In this document: one piece after another, positions 32,706-46,650 of the stretch | Layout: each line of letters begins with the position of its first letter | Position numbering within the stretch: the stretch's first letter is position 1 | Source: Coffea arabica | Taxonomy: Eukaryota > Streptophyta > Magnoliopsida > Gentianales > Rubiaceae | Direction: 5' to 3' | NCBI RefSeq assembly: GCF_036785885.1 | Contig: NC_092312.1 | Location: 13,906,001-13,970,000, forward strand | Length of the DNA: 64,000 bases | Notes under the pieces: model-generated | What the model was told of the DNA's origin: nothing | What the model saw: the letters and a program-made list of their open reading frames with translations, nothing else | Databases searched by the model: none | Made by a program: the position numbers and the translations under genes

Positions 32706-33124
32706 GCAAAACGTTGCCCGAAAGTCTTATTCATAGGGCTGAACCTTCTTTTTTCGAATGAAGTGAAGGCCGAAGCCAAATCACATACTTATGCTCAACA
32801 AGTTTTCATGTTGTGAATTCTAACTAAATTTCGTCAAAACATCCACATACGTTTTGCCTTCTCTCTAGAATTAAGAAAGAGTACAATCCCATCTGCGATT
32901 TTCTCATATCTTTTACATATAAGATTATATTAAGTATGATTAGCTAAAGCGTTGTTAACAAAATATATTGCCAAAAGGGAATCAGCTTCAAATACAGCAT
33001 GACAACTACCAAAAGTCCCAGACCATTTGTGGCCAATACTGTAAGCGCAAACGCACAAAACCAAACTCTTTGGTGGTCGTTTCAGAAAGGACCAACACAA
33101 TCCTCCCGTCAAAATTACCCATTG

Positions 33125-33960
33125 AAGAACCATTTTCAACTTGGTCCAGCCCATCCAAAGAAAACTCAAACTTTTTTTTTTATTTTTTTATCTTGAGGTA
33201 TGTTGAGCTTAGCCCAACACATTGATTCCAATATTATCACCAGTTGGTTGAGCTTACGGCCCAAGTTCCCTATCATATAATAGTAGCATTATTCATTTCA
33301 TGCATATTATTCAAATTAAACAACTTATTATAATGGCCATTGTTTTTACATTTTCTTACTCACAATTGAAAGTGGTCTGATGGGATCTCATGCGAGGCCA
33401 TACTAAAGAGATGTTTTCCGTAAATCATATTTTATACCAGTTCCAATACACATTTAATTAATGCAAAACGATTTGTTTATTAAAGCACTGCTTTTTTTTT
33501 TTTTTTTAAGGAGCACTGCTTGTCTTCAGACACAAGTTCAAAAAGGCTGGCCTTTCTTGACCATAGCTTAAAGTACAACAGTGTTTCATAGAATACATTT
33601 GGGCCTTGACAGCGGTGCAGAAATATACTAAATTCCGGCCGAGATGTGATCTTCTGTAAATGGAACGAGTCCAGCTTCCCAGAAGTCCTACTAGAAAAGC
33701 CTAAATGATAATTGGGGGAGTTTATTTTTCCGTCATCAGCTGGTGCGATTAGCGAACTCCCAAGAGGTTTATGCATTCCACAACTAACGATTGCGTGATA
33801 ATGGTTACAAGAATGTTTACAACCCAAAGTCGAATGAATTAAAAGAACGCTAACTAGTTAATCAGTAGGTGAAATCTGGGAAAGAGACTGTTTGCGGGAC
33901 TGAATTGAGAGAAGAAATAAACGCTATTGCGGAAGCGAAAATCCAACCTCAATAAACGAC
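33125..33960. repeat. Segmental duplication, block D copy 2 (partner 16527-17300)
   Basis: The sequence matches the 3' flank of the receptor-kinase gene with substitutions and indels. Open frames of 60-115 codons on both strands are not conserved between the copies and are probably chance. The 32710-33125 stretch before it is unique, and I see nothing in it. Confidence 0.7.
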
Positions 33961-33964
33961 ATTA

Positions 33965-36490
33965 GGTATTGTCTTGCTATTAAGGATCATAAGTAATTCA
34001 TGCAAGTTGAAGTTATAATTTTTTTTAAACTCTTTATATCTATGTTTGCTTAAAAGGAAGCTTTGTGCATCATAATATTTGGAGGGAAGAAGTGTAAGTG
34101 TGAGGTTTCGGTTCAAGTTCTTCTACTTAAAAAAAAACAAAAAAGAGTTGCATATCACCTTATATCATCTGCATTGATTGGCAAATAAAAGTTCTTCAAA
34201 CTTGAGTTTATCGCATTCTACAAGATTACCTTATATAATCTGTATTGATTAGCAAATAAAAGTTCTTCAAACTTATGTTTATCTTGTTCTACAAGGTTAA
34301 AAACTGTGGAATTTTTTTTTTTTTTTGTATATGACAAATATTAACGTTCCAAAAGACAACTAATTCAACTAACAATTAATTTCAATTTTTTTCTCAAATC
34401 TTTAGAATAAGAAAAGAAAGAAACAACTTTAAAATTTGTAAGATTGATAAGTGCACAATTAATATTCTTATGTTCTTTACTCTGCAGCAATAAGCAAAAG
34501 AATCGCTCTTTTTTTTTTCTTTTGTTTTTTTTTGTGAAAGTAACATATTTGGTATTAAAACTGTTAGAATGAGTTAAAAATGTGCCTTAACTTATAAATT
34601 TAGATTGCAAGTAATGTACTTAAAAAAGCCAAGATCTATTAGGTATAAAAACCTTTGAAAGTAAATTATTTTTGAGAAAGGTTATTATTGGTATCAAACC
34701 AATAACGATTCATACAAGCCAAATCTTCCAATTGATAATTAGGCCAAAGAGAAAATTTTAATTCAATTAATTTTTTGTTATTTTCATCAAGATTTTTCTT
34801 TTTATCAAAACTATTGAGTGTTTTTGGATATTAGATTATTTGGGAGTTTTTTGAAAAAAAAAAATACAGTAGCACTCTTTTGATTTGATGTGTGTGAAAT
34901 AAAAAGGTGATTAAAAAATGTGTTGATGATGCAAGTAAATAAATTTTAACAAATAATTCATTATCCAAACAAACCCATTAATGTTTTCATGTTGTGATAA
35001 ATTGAATAATATATAAAGTAGCATTTATCTTTAAACATAAAAGGATTTGCCTAGGGAGTAAGACGCCCTTCCCCAGATTTTTTTTTTTTTTTTTTTTGGA
35101 GGAGGAGGGGCTATGGGAATTTTGAACTTCCTTTCCAAAAAATAAAGCATTTGCCTTTCTTATGCTACTTTCGCCCATGGAAAAAAAGTTGGCCTTGTTT
35201 TGATTGCATTTTTTAGGAGTTTTATAGGGAAAAAAAATACTATAGTAATGTAATGTGTGTGAAATAAAAAAAATAATTGAGAAATATGTTTTGAGAATAT
35301 TTCAAACATTTTTCATCAAAAACTCACAATCTAGACAAGTTCATGTATGTTTTTTTCACTCTGTTGAAACAAAACCCAGAGTAAAATGCAGTTCTCTGCC
35401 TAAATTATTTGCATATTCTTAGGCTGTCAACTGCTCAAGCAAATGGTATCGGAGACCAAAATTTGAGTTATAAATTATTTTAGGGACCCAAGTGCATCAT
35501 TGTTTATGCGAGTAACTAAAGAATGATTGGTCATAAATATGAGGGCCTATTTGTGCAATTTTTCGTCTTTTTGTTCTCTCATAGCATGTAATCATGTTAT
35601 AAGGCCATGCTTGACTCGTTTCAAAAGATTAATCTCATTTTAGCTCTTTATAATTATAAGTAGCTGTACATTTTAATTAAACACGCTAAAAGTGTAAAAA
35701 AAAAAAAAAAAAAGGGTTTCTCCTCAAGAAAAAAAAATTTTGTATTTGATAAAGTATAACACTTCAACTGAGCCCAGTTGGACTTAAGTGATAATATACT
35801 TGATTTGAGCTCAACTATTTAATGGAAAATAATTATACTTTACTTTAAATTAAGTTTGACCAAGCTATGTACAATTAGTAAGATTTCATTTTCAAAATTT
35901 AACTATATTTCAAGGAAAGAGTTTGTCTTTTTCTACTTTTCTTGTCTCAACGTGACATTTACTTTATTCTAAATGACTCATTAATTCTTCATTCCCATTA
36001 TTGAATATTAGGTACGTTGCAATAATGGCTTACAAAAAAAAATTACTATTAATTTTTATTATGTTACTAAAATTTCAAATATTTAAAAGTGTTTCCCAAC
36101 ACATTACACGAGAAACACTACTCTCACACGAAAAATTCTGCCGGGTTTCAAATCCTCTAGTATATCAGAATTACAACCAACTAGGAATTTACTTGAAGAA
36201 TACTAGAGGATTTATCCCGGCAATGCTTCAATTTCCTAATAATATTGGGGCGCTTTCACAATTTCCCATTTTCACTCCCGAAGAGAAGCTGTAGGAGGAG
36301 AAACACCAAAAAGAAGAGAGCTGGAATCACATGGGATGCTGTTTGGTTGATGGGGTCCTCTGACCTTTCCCTCTCTTTCCTTTCTTCCAACCGACAATTA
36401 TGAGCTTTAAACAATAGCAACAAAAAAAACCAATTATATTTCCCAATTTATTCTTCTTTTTTCCTCCTTTCCCTTTTCCGATCTAAAATC
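33965..36490 (+). promoter_or_regulatory. Upstream region, promoter and leader of the BIN2-like kinase gene (duplicated block B copy 2)
   Basis: The sequence is conserved with 5950-8494. The last 250 bp contain a pyrimidine-rich leader (tttccctctctttcctttc near 36370) typical of plant SHAGGY-kinase 5' ends. No clear TATA box could be fixed. Two decayed MITE copies lie at 34815-34980 and 35185-35320. Confidence 0.5.
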
Positions 36491-39400
36491 ATGGCTAACG
36501 ATAAGGTAACCATTCCAATTCACATTCTCACTTTTTTTCTCTCTTTTTTTTTTAATTTCAAAATGTTCAGTCTTGTTTCTTTCTGCTGATAATTAGTTAC
36601 AGAGTCGTGGAGTTTTTTTTTTCCTTATTTTTCTTTTTGGAGTTAACTTTATAGGAAGTTAAGTCAAAGGTAGCATTCTTCTTGTTTAGATTTCTTGAAT
36701 TTTGTTGGAATGATGTAGCTCTTGACTTGGAAAAAAGATCCTATTTTTAGAAACTGATGGTTTGACTAGCTAAATTTTGGTTCAAATTTGTAGTTTAAGT
36801 TAATTTTAGTGCCTTCTGAGGAAATCCCTCTTTTTAAGTAAGTCTGTCGAGGTGAATGAAGTTGGTTTATGGTCAATTTTCTGGATAGCCAAGAGAGGGG
36901 CTTGATCTGTATTCTACTTAAAGTTTACTGTTTTAGTTCTTTTCTTGATCTGATCCCAGCTGACCTTTGTCTCTGGGTACTGTTTTAGTTGCTTTTTTTG
37001 GTCTATTTTTGGGCCCCCGGGGGTAGGGGGAGGTAGTTGTGGCAGAGGTGCTAGAGTGAGCCTTGATTCCAAAAGGTTGATATTTGATCTTTTTAACATA
37101 TTCATTGGATCTCATAGTATCATTCAAGTGATTCTTTTCCCTGTTTTTGACTTGTGTTGATTTTGTATAGTCTATCCTTTGATTAGACTTTTTTATTCCA
37201 AAATTGTAATGCTACAATTCCTGAAGTGTCACCTCTAATCAGCATACTTTAGGTTGTTTGTAATTTTTGTTTAATTGTTTATATGTTGTTTTTGATGTGT
37301 CATTCAGTTATGTTACCTTCTTGGGGTAGAAGCTACTGTTTTGAACTGTATTGTTGCTTAAAATTTGTGTACTTCAAAACTGCTCTTACTAGCATCTTGG
37401 TTTCATACTTGTGGCAGGAAATGTCTGCTCCTATTATGGATGGTCATGATACAGTTACTGGTCACATAATCTCAACGACTATTGGGGGCAAGAATGGAGA
37501 ACCCAAGCAGGTAGAATTGTGGTTCTTGTTTGCTTATTAACTGGTTGCAATTGCATTTGTTGATGTTGCCTATTTTCATTCCGTAGCACTGAGGCTGCAT
37601 TTTCTGTATGTCCAATATTAGCTTTGCCAACTCTGCTTTGCATTTTTTGGAATTGTTGATTAATCATATTACTTGTTGGATAACTACGTAAGACTTTGAC
37701 ATGATCTGATCAATTTTGCTCAAGAGATTATTGAAAACTTGTTTCCACTGCTTGATTCATTTTGCAGACTGTTAGTTACATGGCAGAGAGGGTTGTGGGG
37801 ACTGGATCTTTTGGAATTGTTTTCCAGGTATGTGGATTACAAAATTATACTAATCTTTCATTTGTTAATCTTTTGCTTTAATTTCTGGGGTTATGCATGC
37901 TCATGTAGGCAAAATGTCTGGAAACTGGAGAAACTGTGGCTATAAAGAAGGTTTTACAGGACAGGAGATACAAGAATCGTGAATTGCAGTTAATGCGCAC
38001 AATGGATCACCCAAATGTGGTGTCTCTAAAGCATTGTTTTTTTTCAACTACTAGTAAAGATGAGCTTTTTCTCAATTTAGTAATGGAGTATGTCCCTGAG
38101 TCAATGTATCGGGTTCTAAAGCATTATAGCAACATCAACCAGACGATGCCACTGATTTATGTTAAACTGTACACCTACCAAGTATGTGGGTTGCTTCCGT
38201 GCTAGTATATTTGCAGGGTTCTGTAGTGCTTGAGTGAAGCTAAATTTGTAGTTGTTTTTCAGATTTTCAGAGGTCTAGCTTATTTGCATAATGTTGCTGG
38301 AGTATGCCATAGAGACTTGAAGCCCCAAAACGTTTTGGTATATCTTGTCTTCATGTTCGACTTCAGTGTGCTTGTTTCTTTTTCTTTGTTCCTTTCCTTG
38401 ACAGTCATTGCTTGTCTTTTCAGGTTGATCCTCTTAGTCACCAAGTGAAGATTTGTGATTTTGGAAGTGCGAAAGTGCTAGTAAGTGCAAATCCTATAAT
38501 TTCAGTGTTCTTTCCTTTGCCCTTTGCTTTGCTGTTTCTTTGTCAAGTTCTTCTGTCTTTGGTTGAAATGTACTGATACGCTACATTGGTACATAAATTT
38601 TTGGCTGCTGAAGCTAAGTTCCTCATAACCTATTGCATGTTGATGTACTGTGAGCGTCTTTAGAACCTTATTTCATACTTATGCATCAGCTGAGTCTTCT
38701 GTTAAACAGTCCAGCATCCAGGGGCAGATCTAGATTATGGCCTGTGGGGGCACCTGCCCCCGTTGGCCAAAGGAAACCTTCAATTTTACATATAGAAATT
38801 CAATAAACAATTGTTTAGCTTAGAAATTAATAGATATGCCCCCACTGATACTTAAAAAAATTTTTTTTTTAGCTCCAAAAATTTGCAGAACGTCAATTTA
38901 TATGTGCTATAAGTGATCTGATAACAACCCTTTGTAAAAGAACAAGTAAAGAACATAATGCGTCACTTTTATGGTAACTACATATTCATGTGTGGATAAT
39001 CTGTTGTATTTATATACTTCTGTATGTATTTATTTATAGGAGTTTAGTCCACTACTGTTTCCAATATGTAATAGTTTGTTGTTGATGACGTTTTTCCCAG
39101 TGTTCCATTATGAAAGTTTTAGGCTTATTAAAGGAGCTGTGCTGCTCATGTAAATTTATGGACCTTTTTGATTCCTGTTAATGAGTGTGCTCATCTTTTT
39201 GTGATTATTAACCTACATCAGGTGAAGGGTGAAGCAAATATCTCGTACATTTGCTCAAGGTTTTATCGTGCTCCGGAACTCATATTTGGGGCCACAGAGT
39301 ATACATCCTCCATTGATATCTGGTCAGCTGGATGTGTCCTTGCCGAGCTTCTTTTGGGACAGGTTATTTGCCATTTCCCTTTCGGGATTTTTTTTATACT

Positions 39401-42400
39401 TTTTCTTTTTTGGTCCTTTATATTGTGATATTTAATTGACTCATGATCTGATATACTTGCAGCCACTATTTCCCGGAGAGAATGCCGTTGACCAGTTGGT
39501 GGAGATTATAAAGGTACATTTTATGTAAGATGAAGTCAGAACTTGCAAGAAACTGATTGTGCTTGTGTAATGGTCTAATGTGGTTTACTTTCAGGTTCTT
39601 GGTACACCAACTCGAGAAGAAATTCGTTGTATGAATCCAAATTATACTGATTTTAGGTTTCCTCAAATTAAGGCACACCCATGGCACAAGGTTAGCTTTG
39701 CTCTGTAATTTATTTTTTTGGGGAGCCAGAATACTCTTTTTTTCTCGAAATTCCACTGTGAAGCTAGTCTCTGGATCTTGCTAGTAAAATATGTTCTTCT
39801 GTTGGGGAATGTTTTTCTTTCTCCATTTTGTAGCTCAAAGTGTGGGGAGCCTTGTCCTGGGTACCTTTGCTTCTTTACTCGTGTTTCAAATTGTGCATAT
39901 GTAGTGTACATTCTAGTCTTTGCTTTTCTCTGCTTCTGGTAAATGGGAGTGGTTATATAATGCTGCAGAGATTTTGTTTGCCTTTCAAATTATGTTGCTT
40001 GAACATAACTAAGCTTTTATGTGGCATGTTCTTCCACTTTTTTTTATTTGATGAATATCAGCATGAAGAAAATAATATAGAAGGCCTTACATTCATGATG
40101 ATCTCTATCCATGAAAAAGAGGCTGATCAGAATTATTCCAAAGACACTGAGAAGTAGGGTGATTACCTGTTACATGAAGGTGCATGATGAGCTTATGCAA
40201 TCAGCAAAGCCTCCAATGTGTTAATGAATTAATTGACCCCTTTTTTGTGTGTGAATGTGTGTGTGTTAAGAGTATGATAAAATACTATTTATAGCATCAT
40301 TGGTGATTAAGATAAACAGTTATTAAATTTGTGTTCTATTAGCACACGATATATTACTTCTTATGGTGTCTGACAATGCTGTCGTGCCTTCAGATAATAC
40401 AGGATACAAAATTTGGTTAAGTCAAACAGATTATGCTTTTAAGAGACCAATAAAAAGCATATCAAAGCAAAAATAGATTATACTTGCCAACAGCCACTCA
40501 AAAAGAACCAAAAATAGATTCTTCATGTTAACTATGTACTCATTAATGTAGTCCTCTCTAGTTGGCCTTTTGGTTGGTATTTGGGCCTTATATGGAAGTA
40601 GGCCTGACTCTGAATAGAGAGATAAATGAGAGAAAGAGATAGGTAGGCCTTACTCTGGATGGAAAGACAAATGAGAGAGAGAGAGAGACCTATTTTTCTA
40701 CTATGTGAACTCCTACATTGAAGTGCAAAAAATCGTATGGGTTACAAATTAGTGAGTGTTTGTGAAAGGCCAAAAATTCTGGTATGTTGTTGTGGATGCA
40801 CAAATGCTCGTGTGACATGTCACCCTATGTTGCAAATTTTGACATTTACCTATTCTTTTTCTGCTTTGGCAGATTTTGTTTCATGTCTGCCATTTTATTG
40901 TTTTATTGGCGTATCAGGTTTTCCACAAAAGGATGCCTCCTGAAGCAATAGACCTTGCGTCACGACTGTTGCAGTATTCGCCAAGTCTCCGTTGCACTGC
41001 TGTGAGTTTCAGTTTTCTTTCTATAGTATCAGCATTTACTGCAAGCAATGTCTTGCATTATACTTATTAGAATGTAGTATAATATCATTGGCTGTGTCCT
41101 TCCGTTTTTCATTGCTACCTTGTCCGTGCTGATTGCATCACACATATTTTTGGCTGATAAAAACTACACGCTTAGCAGTATTTTGAACCAAAATGTACAC
41201 CCCTGAGCATCCATGTAACTTATTAATCACATTTTTATTAGGCTGCTTTTGTTTGCAGCTAGAAGCATGTGCACATTCTTTCTTTGATGAACTGCGTGAT
41301 CCTAATACCCGATTACCAAATGGACGTCATCTGCCGCAGCTGTTCAACTTTAAACAAGAGGTATTTCTTCTGGATAAAATAAAGCTTGATTCTTTGTTCC
41401 TGTGGCTTCCTTTTATTAGTTTAAACTTATAAGGTGTATCCTGAGTACTTGTTCTTGCTGTTTATTTAAGTGCTGAGCAAAGGTCAGGTTCAAATGTTTG
41501 CATGACAGTGCCAATACCAATTGCAAAATCTTGCAGGATTTTTGGGAAAGGAGTGATCATTCCATACAACGAAAATCTTGCTGCTTTTTGAGATTTTTAC
41601 GAACATTGTGTTGTTTGTTAGTTTCCTGAGGTTATTGGTCAAATGAATTTTATACACTCCTTTAATTGACTTCTATAAGGGATTTTTTTTAACGTGTTTC
41701 TGGAAAAATCACTTTAGGAAGGACCAAACTTAAAGGTGCTTAATTTACATTTCAGTTGACTTCTGGTTGGCTGAAAATTCTAAATAGTATGATAGCTCAT
41801 GTGCCATTTTGAAGGAAATTTGGCACTTTTACCATGTCTCAGAAAATGTGAATGTTAAGGTGAAATGCAAGATCGCATGTTACTGGGTGTAAATAATGGT
41901 GACTTAGCCTTTTCTGAGGTTGGAGACATCTAATAGAGTGCATTATGTCCTTTCTGTTACCGTAAACAATTGTTCCTCATAACTTTGCTTGTACCATATG
42001 CCGTGCACTGAGAGATATATGCCATTCAAAGAGTCTCAATTTCCTACAGAACTTGCGTAGGGGAATGTTATGAAGTCAGTTGAAGTTAGGATAACTGAGT
42101 TTGTATAATATATCTCACTAAGTCTTGTCAAATACAAGAGTTTGTCCCCTTCGTAAAGCTTGGAATCTATCCTTGAACCAAAAGAATAAAATAAAAAAAA
42201 AAAATGCATGGGCTTCAAACAGGTCACTAAGCTCAGTTGACATTATGTAAGCATTATGTGCTTCTGTTAGACTGAAGTACACCCTGCTATGCAGCCTATG
42301 CTAGTGGCCTCCTAAAGGGTTGAACGTTTGTATTAACTGGTATCAGTTAATAAGTTTAATTGCATTTAATTTTTCAAGTTACATAGTTCATCCATGCCAC

Positions 42401-42865
42401 CTAAATCAAGTGGCACAAGAAATAATGAATGTTAAGAACTACTTAGATTACATTATCTAAACCAGCATGGAACTTCAGAAGCCGATTCTTTTTCATCATT
42501 CAAGATGTTTGTCATGATATATCTAAATTCTCTGAAACCTCTCCTGAGTTCTGTATCCTATTTTCTGGTTATTGTTTTTGTTGTGAATGGGGGCATGGGA
42601 CCCCAATGATGTTGTGTGACTCGTAAATTTTTTTGTTTTTTGGGGAGGGGGGGGGGGGTGTTGGGAAGAGAAATGTAACTAAATGGTTATCTGATTCTAT
42701 GCAAATACTATATTTACTCCAATTGCTAGTTTAATTATTCCAGTGTTGACCTTACCGCCTGTTGTACAGTTGTCTGGAGCCCATCCAGATCTTATAAACA
42801 GGTTGGTACCAGACCACATAAAAAGGCAAATGGGTATACAATTAATGCATCCCACCGGGACATGA
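36491..42865 (+). CDS. BIN2: Clade II GSK3/SHAGGY-like kinase (BIN2 type), 380 aa
   Basis: The twelve coding exons are 36491-36505, 37418-37510, 37768-37827, 37909-38181, 38263-38337, 38424-38480, 39222-39362, 39463-39513, 39595-39690, 40918-41001, 41259-41360 and 42770-42865. All use gt-ag, and the phases give exactly 380 codons plus TGA. The protein starts MANDKEM, like BIN2 (MADDKEM). Catalytic Lys69 is in VAIKK, the catalytic loop is [11 protein letters not shown] is present, the activating Tyr is 200 (ISYICSRFY), and the TREE motif is 261-264. These numbers are those of Arabidopsis BIN2. The kinase phosphorylates BZR-type factors and so represses brassinosteroid signalling. I cannot tell BIN2 from its close paralogues BIL1 and BIL2. 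The first exon codes five residues only. Confidence 0.95.
38712..38870. mobile_element. Possible small transposon remnant in intron 6 of the BIN2-like gene
   Basis: Within the 741-bp intron a GC-richer stretch begins caggggcagatctag and contains gtgggggcacctgccccc, a short hairpin. The sequence differs in composition from the rest of the intron. I could not find the far end or a target duplication. Confidence 0.25.
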
Positions 42866-45800
42866 GTCGAGGTTCTACTTGTTGGGTGAATATGAAGGGG
42901 TACAAGTGATCTCTACGCCAAAGTTTTTGCCTGAACAGAGGCATCTCTTTGATGTTGCGCCAAGTACAGACTAAGGAAGCTGGAGGGCTCCTCAAGAATT
43001 GTTTCTCTTTCTCCTTTTCGAGTTTCTTCTTCTCGCTATTTTTAAGCGAATATCCCCCCGAGTTAAGCACGTAATTGTTGTACATGTTCAGTTGTTGTTA
43101 CTTAGAAGCCAGGTTTTCAGCAAATGAGGTATTTACGTAGGCAGCAAGCCCTCTAAAGAACAGTGGGGTAGTAATTAGCTGGATGGATTGTTGATTTTTG
43201 ATTCTGAGTTGCTGTATTTAGTGTTTGTAATCGATAAATACTACATTGTAGCAAAAGTTGTTACTCTTGTGAAGTAATGTATCTTTATTGTTTCCTTTCT
43301 TCCTTCTTTACTCTCCAATTATCTCAGCTTACAAGTTAGGAAAAGAGGCACTGACAAGAAGTCTGCATTTTCATTTTACCACTCAATTCTCATACTTTCT
43401 TGATGCAATTTGATTACACAAGTCAGAATGCCAGATTAAGGCATAAAGCAGCGACTCTCGCAAGCTCAGAGGACTCAGAGATCTAAGCTATTGACAACAG
43501 AGGAAATTGTAATTACAATTATGCTAAACTTAAGGGAATAATCTTTAATTTGTACCAGACTCGGGGAGGTAATTGTAATTTACTAGTATAACTCAACTTG
43601 TAGACAGAATAGAATAAGGAAAAAAAAGAGGGAACACTAAATAATGATTGCTGGGGTCTAATTCCTGGAATAGTCAAATAAACCGACAAAGACTGGTTCT
43701 TCGTCCAATTACATTTGCCAGCAGTTGTGGGCGGCGACAAAACCTTTAAATAATTGACTGATAGAGTGTCATCATCATCCTTAATTGAAAAAATTATAAT
43801 TTAAGTTTTTTTTTTCAGTTTGAATTCATTAGGATAGTAAAATTTTTTTTTTTTTATAAACACAGTTTTCAATCATCTTTTTATATTTCCAATTTTTGTA
43901 TCTCACATACATCATATCGCAAAAAGTGTTATAATAATTATTCCAAATAATATTTCAAATAATACCCTATCCAATTATCTCTCACTTAGCATTTTCTCCC
44001 CGAAGCCGTCCACCCATTCCCCGTCTAAAGTGCTACTTAATATACTTTTCTTCTACATAGTTGATTACAAACTGATTCCAAATGAGTTTATCATAATTTC
44101 GGAGATACTTCTTTTGATTTTTTATACCATGCCATTGACATCTCTTATTCTGTAGTGTATTTTTTAAGATTTTTCAATTATTTTATTTAGTGTCAATCAT
44201 ATCAAAGATGATCTCATCCTATCCTTAAACTAGTGTTTTTTTTTTTAAGAACTCTATTTTTCTTTTGCTTGAAAAAGATATAGCCAATAATAATCCTAGT
44301 TGTAGTAGTAAATCCAGATTTAGAAACTTACTCGAATAAGTTGCTGATGACAAGTGACAACAATGGTTTATTTAGAAACATATTATACAATTTGACTTGG
44401 TTTACAAGTGCCAAATGAGCACTCGTTAAGAGAGAATTTCTCTCCTATTAGTCCTTTTCCTGGATGATGTGAAGAGTTTATTGCCTAATCATGTCGACGA
44501 CTGACACAAGAATTCCATCAACATGCTTTAGTTATACATTTTCCACTGCAATCAGACGAAAAGGCAAATCAAGGGACTCGATAGTCGAATTAACCTATTC
44601 GTCAATTTATCAAATTATATATGAACAGCTCTTTTGTGTTTTATAGAATTTTAAACTCGGTTCAAATTTGGTTTACTTAGCATAACATTTGAATTTTAGA
44701 TGTAAAATATTCAAGTCACTTGAGTTTCGCTTGATAAAAGATCGTCTAAATTTGACTTGATAATGAAACAAGCAAAGTTTGCATAGTTTTAAACTCATCA
44801 ATATACAAATAAGGTTGAACATTGGAATATTCAACTTAATTAGACTCATTTACATTCCTAACAACAATTTTTTTTTAAGACCAAGAAAAGGGCCAAATTT
44901 TTTCTTTTACCTTTCGTAAGTAACAAGAGAAAACAAAATCTTGTGATAGCAAGTTTTTGCCCACTGCCCCTTGGCACAATGGCTCATCATGTCCTACAGC
45001 ATTGAACTCCAATCCGGTTGTTTATTGATCATTACAAGCTGTCCTCGAATACAACTACTGAAGACAAGGGGACCATTTGTGACATTTCCAAATCTCAAGA
45101 CCATTTTGGCGATATTAGAATTTAATATTGAATCCACTTCAAATATTTTACAGCCACTTCAATGAAGTTTTCACTATTCATTTATTGATTCAAGTATTAT
45201 GTGGTCTGCTTGTAGCTATCCTAGGGTGCTAGATACCCCAAAATTATAATTTAATAATGTTGATTACTTGGCTCTAATTTAGAGCAACATATAAACAATA
45301 TATAGTTGTGCAAAATCCACTACTGGATATTGAAATCTTAATGTCCTTTTTCCAATTTAAATGGACCCAATCTCAACTTTTTATATTAAAAAAAACCCTG
45401 CTCAAAAGTATTAAAAAAATTAAAAGGGAGATAAAGGGCAAATTTTATGGAGAAAAAATCCATCACATGTGTATAAAATTAGATGTGTAAGAAGTGTATC
45501 AACAAATGAATACAACAAGCTATTTACTTACGCCACAAAGGGTTAATTGCACTTTATTCACCTTTATAAAGTTGTTCATACTTGCATTTTGTCCATTTTT
45601 TGATTTCATTTGTAGCACCTTTAAGTATTTGAATCATTAGATTTGTACTATGGAATAAAGAGAAGCAATAATGATATTCTTGTACTAATAAACTTGTGAG
45701 ATAAAGAAAGTTGTTGACTAAACAATTGGTTACAGGGACTAAATTCACTAATCTACATTTTAAATCCATGCCTTTGATGTATTTATTAATAACTTGTATT

Positions 45801-46650
45801 TTCCAGATTTGTTCAAAAAATTTTCAATTTTTTTATATGGGTTATTTTTGGTCCATGTTTAATGGTAATGATATAAATCAAATCATATTGGATGATTTCT
45901 ACCAATTCATTAATGAAACTGGCTTTTTACAAAAATAATAATAATAATAATAATTTGCACTATTAACGTAGAATACTTGTAAAATTAATATTAAAACTTG
46001 TTAAGGGTTTGCGTTTAGGAAGGGCAACCAAGTTTAGTATTTCCAGATGCAAATGTTTTAATCCCAACTCCACAATTGAACTCGCAATGCAATCTCCGCA
46101 ATTGCAAATTCAATTATGGAGACGAATTGGGGAAGCCATTCGGTTACCATTGTGAATAAAGTAATTTCAGCAATTCAATTCCAGTCATGACAACTGCAAT
46201 CTGATTTGAACCGTAGATTGACCGCTATAGTGTAACTTGGTACGAAACCATACAAGAAATACAAGAAATGTTAAAACTAGAGCCTACAAGTTGTGCCAAA
46301 GAAGCCATAAATGTTATATTGTTTTGTAGTGCATTGACTTGCCAGAGATTGAATATAATCAGCGTTAGATTATAACTGACAAAAAGCTGCCTCTGAACCT
46401 TCCCAATCAAAACCTTTAACCTTGTCCTTTGTTTGTTTTCTCTCTCTTAACAGCAACCAAATATTCAAGTACTGGGAAGTCTTTTGTGTATACGTTTGCT
46501 GTGAACTTCTACAGTCGTCCTTTTGACTCTCAAGTCTAACATTTACTAACCTACTGAAACCAATACTTTAATGTCAACCAAGCAGGAGGGCAGCAGTTTT
46601 TCTGCAGCAAATCTTTCTGATACTGTTTAGGTGCTTAGGCTTCAGTTGCA
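42866..46650. other. 3' region of the BIN2-like gene and gene-free spacer
   Basis: The 3' untranslated region probably extends to about 43270, where the coding-side base composition ends. At about 43850-43965 the minus strand shows the MITE-family core (tctcacatacatcatatcgcaaaaagtg), decayed. A short ATA-type repeat lies at 45937-45954. I see no gene in the rest; the open frames are below 80 codons and unlike known proteins. Confidence 0.5.

Noticed and set aside
32930-33169. Minus-strand frame with EADSLLAIYFVNNA, faintly like an RNase H motif
   Set aside because: The match is too short, the catalytic pattern is absent, and the duplicate block does not keep the frame.
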